Source of the DNA: Alphaproteobacteria bacterium
GTDB lineage: Bacteria > Pseudomonadota > Alphaproteobacteria > ATCC43930 > CGMCC-115725
Direction: 5' to 3'
NCBI GenBank assembly: GCA_028866355.1
Contig: JAGWIH010000129.1
Location: forward strand, 1 to 6,639
DNA: 6,639 nt
Of this stretch, positions 5,973 through 6,639 are shown in pieces (the stretch's first letter is position 1; each line of letters opens with the position of its first letter). The position numbers and the translations under genes are program-made. The notes beneath the pieces are model-generated. The model saw nothing but the letters and a program-made list of their open reading frames with translations, had not been told where the DNA came from and searched no databases.

Positions 5973-6639
5973 TTACTCCGCCGCCTGCGCCTTGGCGCGC
6001 TTCGCCGCCTTCGGCGCGATCGCCAGGTGATCTTCGCCGGTCGCCGACACGCCGACCGTTTCGCCGTCCTTGATCGCGCCCTTCAGGATCGCTTCGGCCA
6101 GCGGGTTCTGCAGCTCCCGCTGAATCACCCGTTTCAAAGGCCGCGCGCCGTAGACCGGATCGTAACCCGCCGCCGCCAACCACGCGCGCGCCTTGGCATC
6201 GAGATCGAGCCCGATCTTGCGTTCGGCCAGGAGCTTTTCCAGGCCCTTGAGCTGGATCGCGACGATGCCTTCCATGTCGGCGCGCGACAGCCGCCGGAAG
6301 ATCAGAATCTCGTCGAGGCGGTTGAGAAATTCCGGCCGGAAGGCGGCCCGCACCGCCTCCATCACTTGGCCGCGCACGCTGGCGACGTCCTCGCCTTCGG
6401 GCAGGTTGGCAAGATATTCGCTGCCCAGATTGGACGTCAGGATGATGAGCGTGTTGCGGAAATCGACGGTGCGGCCCTGGCCGTCGGTCAGCCGTCCGTC
6501 GTCGAGCACTTGCAACAGCACGTTGAAGACGTCGGGATGCGCCTTTTCGACCTCGTCGAACAGAATCACCTGGTAAGGCCGCCGCCGCACCGCTTCGGTG
6601 AGCGCGCCGCCCTCTTCATAGCCGACATAGCCCGGCGGC
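5973..6639 (-). CDS. clpB: ATP-dependent chaperone ClpB, C-terminal part (runs off right edge)
   Basis: ClpB is the hexameric AAA+ disaggregase that, with DnaK, threads proteins out of aggregates after heat stress. The 221 residues seen are the end of the second nucleotide-binding domain plus the C-terminal domain; the N-domain, first ATPase and middle coiled coil lie outside. Numbering from the first whole codon: pore loop GYVG (3-6), Walker B VILFDEVEKAH (24-34), sensor 1 LTSN (67-70), arginine finger in FRPEFLNRLDE (100-110), and sensor 2 GARPLKR (164-170). The match to ClpB, rather than ClpA or ClpX, rests on PPGYVGYEEGG, the HPDVFNVLLQVLDDGRLTD region and the ending without a ClpP-binding loop in view. 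The tail is Ala/Lys-rich (KAAKRAKAQAAE). It ends in TAA at 5975-5973, three bases from the E2 stop, converging with that operon. No relation of function to the operon is implied. Confidence 0.96.
   Translation of the reverse strand, partial: PPGYVGYEEGGALTEAVRRRPYQVILFDEVEKAHPDVFNVLLQVLDDGRLTDGQGRTVDFRNTLIILTSNLGSEYLANLPEGEDVASVRGQVMEAVRAAFRPEFLNRLDEILIFRRLSRADMEGIVAIQLKGLEKLLAERKIGLDLDAKARAWLAAAGYDPVYGARPLKRVIQRELQNPLAEAILKGAIKDGETVGVSATGEDHLAIAPKAAKRAKAQAAE

Noticed and set aside
6003..6016. Hairpin CGCCG-CCTT-CGGCG as a terminator between E2 and clpB
   Set aside because: Only five pairs, no T-run on either strand, and inside clpB coding sequence.

Overview
The window looks like a chromosomal segment of a GC-rich alphaproteobacterium, possibly Rhodospirillales-like. 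The basis is the strong G/C bias at third codon positions, the GltB N-terminus of the type common in Rhizobium/Caulobacter relatives, and the general look of the ClpB and 2-oxo acid dehydrogenase proteins. Genus cannot be told from the sequence. I see no tRNA, rRNA, CRISPR array, insertion sequence or phage gene.

Layout: (1) Positions 1-813, minus strand: the first 271 codons of gltB, the large subunit of glutamate synthase, running off the left edge. (2) Positions 814-1172: a divergent intergenic region of about 360 bases with candidate promoters for both directions, an imperfect inverted repeat on the gltB side, an 8+8 base inverted repeat around a perfect TTGACA on the other side, and two small hairpins just before the ribosome binding site of the rightward operon. 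(3) Positions 1173-5969, plus strand: a tight four-gene operon. It encodes the E1 alpha and E1 beta subunits of a thiamine-diphosphate 2-oxo acid/acetoin dehydrogenase complex, an NAD(P)-dependent aldehyde dehydrogenase resembling succinate-semialdehyde dehydrogenase, and a dihydrolipoamide acyltransferase (E2). Junctions are a 13-base overlap, an 8-base gap and a 14-base gap. (4) Positions 5973-6639, minus strand: the C-terminal 221 residues of ClpB, convergent with the E2 gene and separated from it by only 3 bases.

How the operon should work: E1 (alpha and beta together) binds thiamine diphosphate, cleaves or decarboxylates its substrate and transfers an acyl group to the lipoyl lysine of E2, which passes it to CoA. 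The shared dihydrolipoamide dehydrogenase (E3) is not in the window and must come from elsewhere. An aldehyde dehydrogenase inside the operon suggests either an acetoin-type cleavage that releases an aldehyde besides acyl-CoA, or an aldehyde made upstream in the same pathway. The dehydrogenase keeps both arginines known to bind the carboxylate of succinate semialdehyde, so its substrate may be an acid-aldehyde. The substrate of the complex is not resolved by sequence.

Most of the window is ordinary metabolism. The parts most worth a second look are the unexplained substrate pairing (E1/E2 complex plus carboxylate-type aldehyde dehydrogenase), the altered subunit-binding domain of E2, and the structured divergent promoter region.
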